A stretch of DNA of 10,255 nt from an uncultured Porphyromonadaceae bacterium (GCA_900549445.1 UROS01000078.1:1-10255); one strand, 5' to 3'. Counted from the first letter of the stretch, positions 1-7,717 are shown. Made by a program: numbers and translations. Notes: generated by a model not told the origin, from the sequence alone.

Positions 1-42
1 TAATCTTCAGTCACAGTGCTACAGCACTGCTCCTTCAGATTA
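1..42. repeat. Imperfect palindrome at the left edge
   Basis: Seen directly: TAATCT (1-6) pairs with AGATTA (37-42), and CAGTGCT (14-20) pairs with AGCACTG (23-29) around a 2-base gap. The two paired blocks are separated by 7 unpaired bases on each side (7-13 and 30-36). The outer arm sits exactly at the first base of the window, so the pairing may continue to the left, outside the window, against the bases after 42. There is no U-run on either strand, so it does not look like an intrinsic terminator. I infer a dispersed palindromic repeat at which the assembly broke; its identity is unknown. The rest of 43-118, between this repeat and the stop of the regulator gene, shows no gene. Confidence 0.5.
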
Positions 43-118
43 TGAACAGGTTAGCGCAAAAATCCATCCACTCCGGCTTCACATTTGTTATTAAACAACC
101 TCTAAATATCCAATCCAC

Positions 119-2296
119 TTATTCAGAGGGAAGGTGTCCGTATTTCAGTTTGAAGAATTTTGAGAACTGACGGGGAGACATCCCCACTTTCGCAGCGACT
201 TCCGACACTCGGAGACCGATATGTGAACCGGATGCGTTATCGAGCATGGCTTTTCCCTCTTCCAGCCGGCGGTTGCGCAGATATTCCAAAGGAGATTGCC
301 CGGTCAGAGCCATGATTTTTTTGTACAGATTGCTTCTGCTCATTCCCAATGCAGACCCGAAATCCTCGACTGAAAAGTCCTCGTTACCAAGTTGAGATGT
401 TACAACAGTGTCTACTCTTTTCATGAATTCGGCATCCACATCGACCTGAAGAGGAGAATTCGCCTCCATTGTTTTCGACTTCGTGTCGGAAGGCACAGGC
501 ACCTCCTTTTTCAACCGCGACTTTCGCTTTACTACGACAACGGATGCTGAAATAAGCAGAATAACCAAAAAGGCAGCGATAACAACACCGGTTGAAGGAA
601 ATCCGTCGGATTCAGATGGAGCAGCCGCACCGGAGAACACAATTTTAAGGTATTTTCCCGTTCCTCCGGCATAAAGGATACCGTTTATTATTTTGAGGGC
701 GTACTTGTTGAAATGGAATTCAGTTCCGGGAATACTCAGTATATATGAGTAAGCCTTCTCACCATCGTCGGAGATTCTGCAGAGTGTGTCGGCGGTAGCT
801 GCAAAAACGCAGTTGGTGCCGGGGGTTATGGAAATTATCTTGCCCGGCGGCAAGCCTGCAAGCTGCTTGCCGGGAATGATTACTCCATTGTCAGTGCCAA
901 TCCAGATTCGGCCGGCTGAATCGACCGTAAGGCAGTTTGCCGCAATTTTACCGGTCGGAGATTCAACCGCGATTTCATGGCTATCGAGAGTGGCGGCATC
1001 AAAGCTGTAAAGACCATAGCCGGTAGCCACGAATATGGAATCCCCCGATTTTGAGGCTGCAATGTCTGTAATATAGTCGGTGAGCAGTGCCGAGTTTTTT
1101 GTGTTGAAAAAACTTACGGAATCGTTTTCGATGCGTGCCACTCCGTTGAAAAATGTAGCAATCCACATGTTTCCGTATCTGTCAGTGGCAATCGACCGGG
1201 AGTGAGAGAGACGGCCATGGCTGTTTTGGGGGCTGTACTTCTCCGCTTTTCCGTTTCGTATGCGAAAAAGCCCCGCGCCATAAGTAGCACCTGTAATATT
1301 GCCGTCAGGCAGCCGGTAGAGAGAGGTGATAATGTCGCTTGGCAAATTGCTGCCGGCTGTATTGAGAATCCCGGTTCCGCGGTCGGTTACAGCAATACCT
1401 CCGCCGTCGAGTCCGATCAATAATTTCCCCTTTCCATCTTCGACAAAACAGCTCACATCCTCGACGACAGGGAGATTCACGATTTCTGAGGAATAATTGT
1501 AAAGCGGCATCTCTACCACGCCATGTCGTGCGGTTCCGATAAGAAGTCTGCCCGACGAAAAGTCGGTAAAAAGAGCCGTCAGGTGGTTAGAGGAAAGAGA
1601 AAGCGAATCGTCGGTCTGATGAGTGTAATGCCTTAACACGGATCCGTCTTTTGAAACAATAAAAAGTCCGGTGTTGTTAGTTGAAACTGCCGTCGAACCG
1701 TCGGTAAACCTTGCCATATCTTTTACAATGGTACCCGGCGGGAGCATGGACGGTATTTTAGAGCCGTCTGAAAGACTGTAAATCTCAAAATCCGGAGAAA
1801 AACGGTCGAAAATCCACAGGCGTGTGCCATCGGAATAAAGACCTGCACCGGTATGTTTCGGTCTGAGTCCCGTATGAAAGATATGTTTGCCAAAGCCGGT
1901 CACGATTCCTGATTCAGACCAGACGAATCCGTCGGAAGAGGTCAGTACGGAATCCTGTTTCTGTTCCTCGGCAATTATAAATGAATCGGACTCCTCATTA
2001 TAAATATACGAGGCTTTGGAATTATTCACACGAATGATTCCGTTTTGAGGAGCAATAATTTTGTCCACACTACTTCTGCCGTCGGGAGCGGGGAGCCGGT
2101 AATGCTTGCTGCCGTCTTTTCCGATGCGGATTATTCCGGAGAGGGTGCCTATCCATATGCGATTACGTGAGTCGCCCGCAATCGCAGTAACATATTCCGA
2201 ACCGGTACCTTCAATATGCCTGAAAGCACATGAACTCTGAGCTTCGGCAGAGAGTAGCAGGACGGATAGCAATATGAGAAGGAAAAAACGTTTCAT
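119..2296 (-). CDS. Membrane-tethered propeller sensor with AraC-type DNA-binding domain (no kinase)
   Basis: A 725-residue one-component transmembrane regulator. A signal peptide or anchor (1-20, MKRFFLLILL then a hydrophobic run) leads into a periplasmic beta-propeller of two-component-regulator type. Its blades show the D.xG.hWIGT..G signature, clearest at about 37-57 (RIWIGTLSGI), 240-262, 366-389 (GNMWIATFFNGVARI) and 454-474 (GRIWIGTDNG). One transmembrane helix (about 569-589) is followed by basic KRKSRLKK and a short linker. A C-terminal AraC/HTH_18 domain (about 622-725) has two helix-turn-helices, about 642-663 (SVEDFGSALGMSRSNLYKK) and 697-718 (EVAAKVGMSPRQFSKFF). In Bacteroides hybrid two-component systems a Y_Y_Y domain, histidine kinase and receiver lie between these parts; here all are absent, and roughly 30 residues link membrane and HTH. 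It stops at PSE, a few residues before the usual end of the AraC fold. It is divergent from the esterase gene and probably controls it (inference). The ATG at 2296 is supported by the signal peptide and an upstream promoter. Confidence 0.9.
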   Translation of the reverse strand: MKRFFLLILLSVLLLSAEAQSSCAFRHIEGTGSEYVTAIAGDSRNRIWIGTLSGIIRIGKDGSKHYRLPAPDGRSSVDKIIAPQNGIIRVNNSKASYIYNEESDSFIIAEEQKQDSVLTSSDGFVWSESGIVTGFGKHIFHTGLRPKHTGAGLYSDGTRLWIFDRFSPDFEIYSLSDGSKIPSMLPPGTIVKDMARFTDGSTAVSTNNTGLFIVSKDGSVLRHYTHQTDDSLSLSSNHLTALFTDFSSGRLLIGTARHGVVEMPLYNYSSEIVNLPVVEDVSCFVEDGKGKLLIGLDGGGIAVTDRGTGILNTAGSNLPSDIITSLYRLPDGNITGATYGAGLFRIRNGKAEKYSPQNSHGRLSHSRSIATDRYGNMWIATFFNGVARIENDSVSFFNTKNSALLTDYITDIAASKSGDSIFVATGYGLYSFDAATLDSHEIAVESPTGKIAANCLTVDSAGRIWIGTDNGVIIPGKQLAGLPPGKIISITPGTNCVFAATADTLCRISDDGEKAYSYILSIPGTEFHFNKYALKIINGILYAGGTGKYLKIVFSGAAAPSESDGFPSTGVVIAAFLVILLISASVVVVKRKSRLKKEVPVPSDTKSKTMEANSPLQVDVDAEFMKRVDTVVTSQLGNEDFSVEDFGSALGMSRSNLYKKIMALTGQSPLEYLRNRRLEEGKAMLDNASGSHIGLRVSEVAAKVGMSPRQFSKFFKLKYGHLPSE

Positions 2297-2316
2297 GGCG
2301 TGGACGGTTGGCGCGA

Positions 2317-2347
2317 CAAAGTTACATCAAAAAATCCATATAGCAAT
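2317..2347 (-). promoter_or_regulatory. Promoter of the propeller/AraC regulator gene
   Basis: On the minus strand, TAACTTTG (complement of 2317-2324) matches the Bacteroidota -7 consensus TAnnTTTG exactly, and ATTG (complement of 2344-2347) lies 19 bases upstream where the -33 TTTG box is expected. Transcription would start near 2311, giving a leader of about 15 bases before the ATG at 2296. No Shine-Dalgarno sequence is seen, which is usual for the phylum. Confidence 0.6.
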
Positions 2348-2392
2348 CGGGTATCTTCCCGAATGATTCTAAATCCGTCATAATCAGGTAAT

Positions 2393-2427
2393 GAAACATT
2401 TGTGCATGTCATGGAAACATCCGTGCA
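2393..2427 (+). promoter_or_regulatory. Two direct repeats 21 bp apart, likely AraC-type activator site
   Basis: GAAACATTTGTGCA (2393-2406) and GAAACATCCGTGCA (2414-2427) agree at 12 of 14 positions and are offset by exactly 21 bp, two turns of the helix. AraC-family activators typically bind direct repeats of about this period, using two HTH motifs per monomer. The promoter-proximal copy ends 3 bp before the -33-like element of the esterase promoter, the position of a class II activator. The obvious candidate ligand is the AraC domain encoded divergently at 119-2296. Spacing and position are seen; the binding partner is inferred. Confidence 0.55.
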
Positions 2428-2430
2428 CAC

Positions 2431-2458
2431 GTTTATCTCCAGTCTGCTGATATATTTG
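2431..2458 (+). promoter_or_regulatory. Promoter of the double esterase gene
   Basis: TATATTTG (2451-2458) is an exact TAnnTTTG -7 box. The -33 element, GTTTA at 2431-2435, is only a partial match to TTTG, which fits a promoter needing an activator. Transcription should start near 2464, leaving a leader of about 30 A-rich bases without a Shine-Dalgarno motif before the ATG at 2496. Confidence 0.6.
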
Positions 2459-2495
2459 CAACGAAAAAATCAAAACCTAAAACCATATTATTGTC

Positions 2496-5400
2496 ATGAA
2501 TCGAAAAATTATCAATTTCGTTGCTCTCTGCGGACTGCTTGTCGCGATTTTGTTTTGCGGCGCGGTCTGGGCGGAAACAAAGGAATCCGAGTTGTGGAGC
2601 GGAGAAAAATCGCTCGGCAACTGGAGTGAGTGGATAAAAATCAATGCAGCCGACGTAAGTCTTGTAAAGGCCGGCGATCAGGTTGAGGTAACGGTAAAAT
2701 CTGTAGACGGTGAGGCCTCCGCATGGCCGCAGGTGCAGCTCCAGACTTCCGGCTGGGAAGCGTTTCCCGACTGTCCGTCCAAAATAATATCCGAACCGGG
2801 CGTGGCTGTTTTTGAAATTACGAGTGCGATGGCTTCTGATATCCGTGCCAACGGTTTTATTGTAAAAGGAAATCTGTTAACGATAAGTGCGGTGAAACTG
2901 TTGTCGACGGAGACTTCGGGCGGAGAGACCATCGACAAGGGTCCTGCCGTCACGGCGGTCTGGACCGGCAATCTCCCTATAAGCTGGAATGACCCTAAAT
3001 CGTGGGGAACGTTTGCCGCCTCGAAGTTTGAGAATGCCGCAAGCGGAAACATACTCAGATTCAACATTACCGGGCGCAGACCTAATGCACAGGCAAAACT
3101 CAACACCTCGACGTGGGGAAATTTCCCCGGTGCCGTCAATTCCGTTCAGCTTACAGCTGACAATATTGACTTTGACCTGACGGATGATATGGTCGCCGAA
3201 CTCAAAAGCAACGGTCTGATTGTTTCCGGCATCGGGTTCAATCTTGTGTCGATAGAAATCATCGACAAAGATAAGCTGCCGGCTGTAGCCGCAACCGTAA
3301 ATAAAGAAGACATCCGGGAGTGGAAATCGGGAGAATCCCCGATGGTCAGGGTCAGTCTGACCAATTCGGGTCAGAAGGCCGCTTCCGTTCCGGTCATTGT
3401 AAGCCTGACAAAGGATGACGGCACACCTATGGGTTCGTTCGGTGTTTCAGCCGATACAGATGCGGGAACTACTACCACAGTACCGGTGAGCATTCCGCTT
3501 GAGGAACCGGGAGTATATCATATCTGCGTATATGCCAATAATCTGCTTGTAGAAAGCAAAAACATAGCAAGCAGGCTTGATGAGATTGTTTCGTCTCCTG
3601 ATCAGCAGCCTGATTTCCAGTCATTCTGGAATGAGGCTAAAGAGGAACTGAACGCAGTGGAACCGGACTACACCCTTACCGAAATACCCGAAAAATCCAC
3701 GGCAGCCCGTAAAGTCTTTCTCGTGCAGATGAAGTCGGTAGCCGATGAGAAGGATGGCGAGCCCGTAACTATACGCGGTTACTATGCGGAACCTGCCGGA
3801 GAGGGGGAGTATCCCGCTATCATTACATATCAGGGTTACGACAGCGATGCCACCGCAACACCATATTGCCCCGGAGGCGATGAAAATCCGGGATTCGCTG
3901 AATTCGTGCTCTCAACCCGCGGTCAGTCTGTGAATAACCGCGCACCATTTGAAAATGCTTATGGCGACTGGTTCGCATATAATTTCGGAAATAAGGACTG
4001 TTATTACTATCGCGGTGCCTATATGGATGCTGTCAGAGCGATAGACTTCATGGCCTCTCGAAGCAAGGTGAATTCCGGCAGGATATTTGCTCAGGGTCAG
4101 AGCCAGGGCGGCGCGCTCACAATCGCGGCTGCTGCGCTTGACGACCGTTTGCGTGCGATAGCGCCTGCGATACCGTTTATGGGCGATTTCCCCGATTATT
4201 TCCAGGTAGGTTCGTGGCCTGCAAATGTGGCTGAAAAAGTACGCGGCGATATGACCGACGAAGAAATGTATGCTTTTCTGAGCTATTTCGACACCAAAAA
4301 CCTGGCAACTGCGGTTACGTGTCCCGTTATGTTCACTCTCGGCCTTCAGGATAATGTTTGTCCGCCCCATACCAACATTGCCGCATACAACAATCTGGCG
4401 TCGGTGGAGAAGACTTATTCCGTAAACAGTTTCCTCGGGCATACCGTACCGTCTGACTGGTCGGAGCGATACATAGCTTTCTTCAATGAAAAGATTGCAG
4501 AGGGCGACGTGGTATATAAAAATGTGGATTTTACCATCTGGAATATGCCCTGTCCTGTAAACTGGAGCGCCGTGACACTAAACGCGCCCGTTTTCAAAGA
4601 TGTTGAGGCAGGCGACAGACTCGATTTTGTGCTTATCGACATTGCCGGTGACAGGAATTCCTGGCCGCAGTTCAGAATCCTCGACAAATCCTCGTCTCCG
4701 CTTTATCCGGCACCGGACGGCACGGCTTCATTCCCGCTCTATGACTCCGAATCGGGTTTTTCATCCCCCTATACGATGACGTTTACTGTAACCGAAGAGG
4801 TTCTCGCAAAACTCCGGGAGGGCGGCTGCCGCATAAACGGCACCGGCTTTACTCTCGCTTCGGTATCGCTGCATAAAACGGCGAAAATCAGCAATGCGCT
4901 TAAGAATCCCGAACCGCTGACGGTATGGGAAGGAAATGAGGCAATATCGTGGTCGGGCGACAATAAAAACAGTGTGCTTATCGATAAGGCGAAATTCGCG
5001 GAAACCGCTGCAGGAGCGGTGCTCCGGGTTACAATGTCGGGCGTGGCGAACAACGCGCAGTTGCGTCTTCAGGCAAACTATACCCAGTTCGATCCGGTGT
5101 GCAACGTGCAGTTGAAAGGCGCCACTGTCAACGAGACCGTACTGACGAAAGAGATGCTTGATCTTATAAAAGAAAAAGGTCTCAGGGTGACAGGGTGCTA
5201 TTATACTCTGGTAAAAGCAGAGGTAGTGAATCCTGGACAGAACATCCGTTATCTGAGCACGGTTGACTATAGCGGAATCCGGGCATATGAAAAAGAGGAG
5301 ACACCATCCATAACCGTTAATCTTCAAAGTCTTGAGGGCAGGGACTACGAAGTAGATATGAAAGTGAGCGTGGCAAGGGATACTGAGCCGGGTGTGGCTT

Positions 5401-6788
5401 ATCGGGAACACGTGAAGACAGTCGCGCTAAAGGCAGGCGAGCAGACTTCTGCCACTCAGGAACTTTCGCTTGAACCGGGATTCTACAATCTCACCGTCAG
5501 CGTAGGTTCGTCGCCCGTATGCTCATACGTGATCGGTTACGATCCGACTGGCATCGTGTCGGAGTATGACGGAAAGGCGGATTTCTCCGAGTTCTGGGAA
5601 GAGGCGCTTGCTGAACTTGCCATGGTTGAGGGACGTTTCGAGATCGAGAAGGAAATAACCGACAAATCCACGTCGAACCGCAAGGTATATCAGGTGAAGA
5701 TGTATTCCGTCGCTGATGCCGAGGGAGGCGAGCCGGTGGTAATACGCGGTTATTACGCAGAGCCGGTAGCCGACGGCAAGTATCCGGTGCTTATTCACTA
5801 TCAGGGTACCGACGGCGGTTCCTCGACTCCATGGTGCCCGGGCGGTGACGACAATCCCGATTGGTGTGAGTTTGTGCTGTCGGTGCGCGGTCAGATGATA
5901 AACAACCGAGAGCCGTATCTGGACTGCAATATTTACCAGAACGAGCAGTATGGAATCAAAAGTGAATACTATACCTACGGATTCCCCTCTCTCCGGGAGC
6001 ATTATTATCGTAACGCATACCTCGACTGCGTCAGGGCGATAGATTTCGTGGCGCAGTGCCCGAAAGCTGATACTGACAATATCTTCGCAGCCGGAGGCAG
6101 CCAGGGCGGGGCGTTTACTTACGCTGCAGCAGGTCTCGATCACCGGCTGAAGGCGATAGCCCCGTCGATAACCGGTCATTCAGACTTCGCTGATGATTTC
6201 AAGATTGTTTCGTGGCCACGCAATAAGTTTGAGGCGTGCATAGAAGCCTGGAACAATACTTCCGGTATTTCCGCCCTGACAAGAGATGCCGCCGGAGAAC
6301 TGAGTATGGATCATGTGCTGGATTTCCTGACTTATTTTGATGTAAAGAACTTCGGCCCCTCCGTGACGTGCCCGGTGATAACCAACTTTTCATTGCAGGA
6401 TACCACTGATCCCCCCCACGTGAATGTGGCTCCTTTCAATCTGCTTGAAAAGGTAGACGATAAAGACAAGGAATATTACGTCAATCCATTCCTCGGCCAT
6501 GCGACGGCAGCTGACTGGAACAAACGTTATATGGCGTTCTTCAACCGCTACAGAACCGGCACTACGCAAATTAATGAGATTCAGACCGGTTCATCTGATA
6601 ATATCGGCATAGCTGTAAATGATCTGAATATTACGGTGACCGGCACTGAAGACGGAGAGAGGATAAATGTATATAATCTTCAGGGGGCGCTCGTGGTGAG
6701 TACGGTAGAAAAGTCTTTTAATCTGCCGTCACGCGGATTCTACATACTGTCTGCCGGCAAAGGACAGACCCGGAAAATTTCATTATAA
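2496..6788 (+). CDS. Secreted bimodular CE7 (AXE1-type) acetyl esterase with T9SS sorting domain
   Basis: A 1430-residue exported enzyme, probably removing acetyl groups from xylan or acetylated oligosaccharides. Order: signal peptide 1-26; beta-rich domains A1 (31-137) and A2 (154-258); Ig-like linker (about 265-358); CE7 module 1 (about 363-668); A3 (677-794); A4 (808-911); Ig-like linker (about 918-1013); CE7 module 2 (about 1020-1354); T9SS type A tail (about 1368-1430, with INVYNLQG and GFYILSAGKG). A1 resembles A3 (VxAGD..., then WPQ) and A2 resembles A4 (VW.GN..ISW), so a whole A-A-Ig-CE7 unit is duplicated. Both modules keep the CE7 motifs: RGQ at 475-477 and 1131-1133; nucleophile Ser536 (GQSQGG) and Ser1202 (GGSQGG); Asp619 and Asp1302 (LQD...PP); His649 and His1335 (FLGH). 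The canonical HE after the His reads HT and HA here. Known single-module CE7 enzymes are about 320 residues. The tail predicts export by T9SS to the surface or medium. The exact substrate cannot be read from the sequence. Confidence 0.9.
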   Translation: MNRKIINFVALCGLLVAILFCGAVWAETKESELWSGEKSLGNWSEWIKINAADVSLVKAGDQVEVTVKSVDGEASAWPQVQLQTSGWEAFPDCPSKIISEPGVAVFEITSAMASDIRANGFIVKGNLLTISAVKLLSTETSGGETIDKGPAVTAVWTGNLPISWNDPKSWGTFAASKFENAASGNILRFNITGRRPNAQAKLNTSTWGNFPGAVNSVQLTADNIDFDLTDDMVAELKSNGLIVSGIGFNLVSIEIIDKDKLPAVAATVNKEDIREWKSGESPMVRVSLTNSGQKAASVPVIVSLTKDDGTPMGSFGVSADTDAGTTTTVPVSIPLEEPGVYHICVYANNLLVESKNIASRLDEIVSSPDQQPDFQSFWNEAKEELNAVEPDYTLTEIPEKSTAARKVFLVQMKSVADEKDGEPVTIRGYYAEPAGEGEYPAIITYQGYDSDATATPYCPGGDENPGFAEFVLSTRGQSVNNRAPFENAYGDWFAYNFGNKDCYYYRGAYMDAVRAIDFMASRSKVNSGRIFAQGQSQGGALTIAAAALDDRLRAIAPAIPFMGDFPDYFQVGSWPANVAEKVRGDMTDEEMYAFLSYFDTKNLATAVTCPVMFTLGLQDNVCPPHTNIAAYNNLASVEKTYSVNSFLGHTVPSDWSERYIAFFNEKIAEGDVVYKNVDFTIWNMPCPVNWSAVTLNAPVFKDVEAGDRLDFVLIDIAGDRNSWPQFRILDKSSSPLYPAPDGTASFPLYDSESGFSSPYTMTFTVTEEVLAKLREGGCRINGTGFTLASVSLHKTAKISNALKNPEPLTVWEGNEAISWSGDNKNSVLIDKAKFAETAAGAVLRVTMSGVANNAQLRLQANYTQFDPVCNVQLKGATVNETVLTKEMLDLIKEKGLRVTGCYYTLVKAEVVNPGQNIRYLSTVDYSGIRAYEKEETPSITVNLQSLEGRDYEVDMKVSVARDTEPGVAYREHVKTVALKAGEQTSATQELSLEPGFYNLTVSVGSSPVCSYVIGYDPTGIVSEYDGKADFSEFWEEALAELAMVEGRFEIEKEITDKSTSNRKVYQVKMYSVADAEGGEPVVIRGYYAEPVADGKYPVLIHYQGTDGGSSTPWCPGGDDNPDWCEFVLSVRGQMINNREPYLDCNIYQNEQYGIKSEYYTYGFPSLREHYYRNAYLDCVRAIDFVAQCPKADTDNIFAAGGSQGGAFTYAAAGLDHRLKAIAPSITGHSDFADDFKIVSWPRNKFEACIEAWNNTSGISALTRDAAGELSMDHVLDFLTYFDVKNFGPSVTCPVITNFSLQDTTDPPHVNVAPFNLLEKVDDKDKEYYVNPFLGHATAADWNKRYMAFFNRYRTGTTQINEIQTGSSDNIGIAVNDLNITVTGTEDGERINVYNLQGALVVSTVEKSFNLPSRGFYILSAGKGQTRKISL

Positions 6789-6803
6789 CGCGGTCTGATA
6801 CGA

Positions 6804-6858
6804 AAAAGCCATTCTGCCCGGATTCCGGTTTTACGGAAACGGCAGGATGGCTTTTATA
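6804..6858 (+). terminator. Strong hairpin terminator after the esterase gene
   Basis: AAAAGCCATTCTGCC (6804-6818) pairs with GGCAGGATGGCTTTT (6841-6855) as a 15-bp stem with a single G-U pair, followed by TTTTAT. The loop itself can fold: TTCCG (6823-6827) with CGGAA (6834-6838). The A-run on the other side makes it potentially bidirectional. It begins 16 bases after the esterase stop codon. Confidence 0.85.
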
Positions 6859-7117
6859 TCTGTTATTGAACAAAAATCAGGTTTATCAGAATTTGTTGCA
6901 GAGGAATGAAAAACCGGAGGAGGGAAGGGGCGGGAGTCATTGTCGCGGTAATAAGGGATGAGTAATTTGTAACAATGCGCGTGTGAGCTGTGCTGCGATA
7001 ACAGTAAGGGGTGGGCCTACGCTGCAGCCCTGAGCCAACGACCGGAAACCAGTCTCATTTTTTGACAATCGCCCTCGACCGGCCCGCTTCTCCTCTCTCC
7101 GGAAAAAAGGGGGTTGG
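6859..7117. other. Intergenic region without a recognised gene
   Basis: No credible coding frame is seen. It holds a purine-rich, G-heavy run at about 6908-6934 and then a possible small transcription unit: ATTG (6939-6942), 20 bases, TAATTTG (6963-6969, one base short of the TAnnTTTG box). Further on there is GGGC (7013-7016) facing GCCC (7027-7030), and an imperfect stem GACCGG/CCAGTC (about 7042-7056) just before a T6 run (about 7059-7064). This could be a small RNA of about 90 nt, but it matches no RNA family that I recognise. Confidence 0.3.
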
Positions 7118-7573
7118 TCAGATAAGGTCGACGGTCCAGTTCAGCTGCTGGAGAGCGAGGTCGTCCTCGCGGAGCTTTTTGGCGAGTTCGTCGGCTTTTT
7201 TCTGTGTTTCGGCTACATTTATGGCGCTTACCACGCGGATTTCCGACAGGCGGTAGCGGTCGGTGAGATGGCTTGCGTCGGAGATGAGGCTGCGGAGCAT
7301 GTTTACCCGCTGACGCAGTGTGTCGCGCCGGGCTATCAGCTGAGTGAGGGTTTCCCCTTTATCGTTTGTGGCACGGCTGTTGGTGAGGTTTATGCGGGTC
7401 ACGAGGTCTTCCTGCCGGCGGAGCATGGCGTCGAGCTCGTTGAGGAGTTCGGCGGGATTCTCGGCGGGTTCGGAGCCTTCCTGAACGGTGGCGTTGTTCG
7501 ACAGGCGTGTTCCCATCTGGGCAATCCGCGTCTGGAGGTCGGCGCGAATCTGGAGTGCTTCTGCGAGTTTCAT
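7118..7573 (-). CDS. DIP1984 family protein
   Basis: A 151-residue soluble protein of the DIP1984 (septicolysin-like) family, whose function is not established. Visible family features: N-terminal MKLAEALQIRADLQTRIAQ, then QEGSEPAENP (about 32-41), TRINLTNSRA (about 59-68), the invariant-looking DRYRLSEIRVVSAINVAE (about 105-122) and C-terminal QQLNWTVDL. It is almost entirely helical and rich in Arg, Leu, Glu and Gln, so a coiled-coil bundle is likely. No signal peptide: cytoplasmic. The frame stays open upstream to 7744, but I place the start at the ATG at 7573 because family members begin with MKLAEAL and a promoter box lies inside the longer version. It is divergent from cdsA and has no visible functional link to its neighbours. 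Confidence 0.9.
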   Translation of the reverse strand: MKLAEALQIRADLQTRIAQMGTRLSNNATVQEGSEPAENPAELLNELDAMLRRQEDLVTRINLTNSRATNDKGETLTQLIARRDTLRQRVNMLRSLISDASHLTDRYRLSEIRVVSAINVAETQKKADELAKKLREDDLALQQLNWTVDLI

Positions 7574-7601
7574 CGTTTTGCTGGATTTTATGTGCTGATT
7601 G

Positions 7602-7609
7602 CAAAGATA
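7602..7609 (-). promoter_or_regulatory. -7 box of the DIP1984 gene promoter
   Basis: The complement of 7602-7609 reads TATCTTTG, an exact TAnnTTTG box, about 28 bases upstream of the ATG at 7573. The -33 position (about 7629-7632, CTTC on the minus strand) is a poor match to TTTG. Its location supports the shorter start choice. Confidence 0.5.
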
Positions 7610-7717
7610 GTCAAGTTCGGGTAACGTTGAAGATGGCACGACTGCAAAAAATGCTAATGTTAACAAAAATTTGTATCTTTTTCGTGGAAGCCGGGGTTTA
7701 TGTAAGGAAATAATGTT

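Noticed and set aside
1..42. On the minus strand CTGAAGA flanked by pairing bases resembles a tRNA-Phe anticodon loop
   Set aside because: The upstream bases do not form a D arm with the usual conserved residues, no acceptor stem is visible, and the pairing is better explained by the palindrome.
2401..2429. Inverted repeat TGTGCA-N17-TGCACA as a dyad operator
   Set aside because: The inner bases do not pair symmetrically, and the 12-of-14 direct repeat at 21-bp offset explains the same bases better.
3912..4442. Open frame of 176 codons on the minus strand
   Set aside because: It lies antisense to CE7 module 1, whose motifs are fully conserved on the plus strand; the translation has no recognisable domain.
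5523..6179. Open frame of 218 codons on the minus strand
   Set aside because: Antisense to CE7 module 2. It mirrors the frame over module 1, which follows from the duplicated coding sequence and its codon usage.
7268..7624. Plus-strand open frame of 118 codons
   Set aside because: Overlaps the DIP1984 gene, which has clear family motifs on the other strand.
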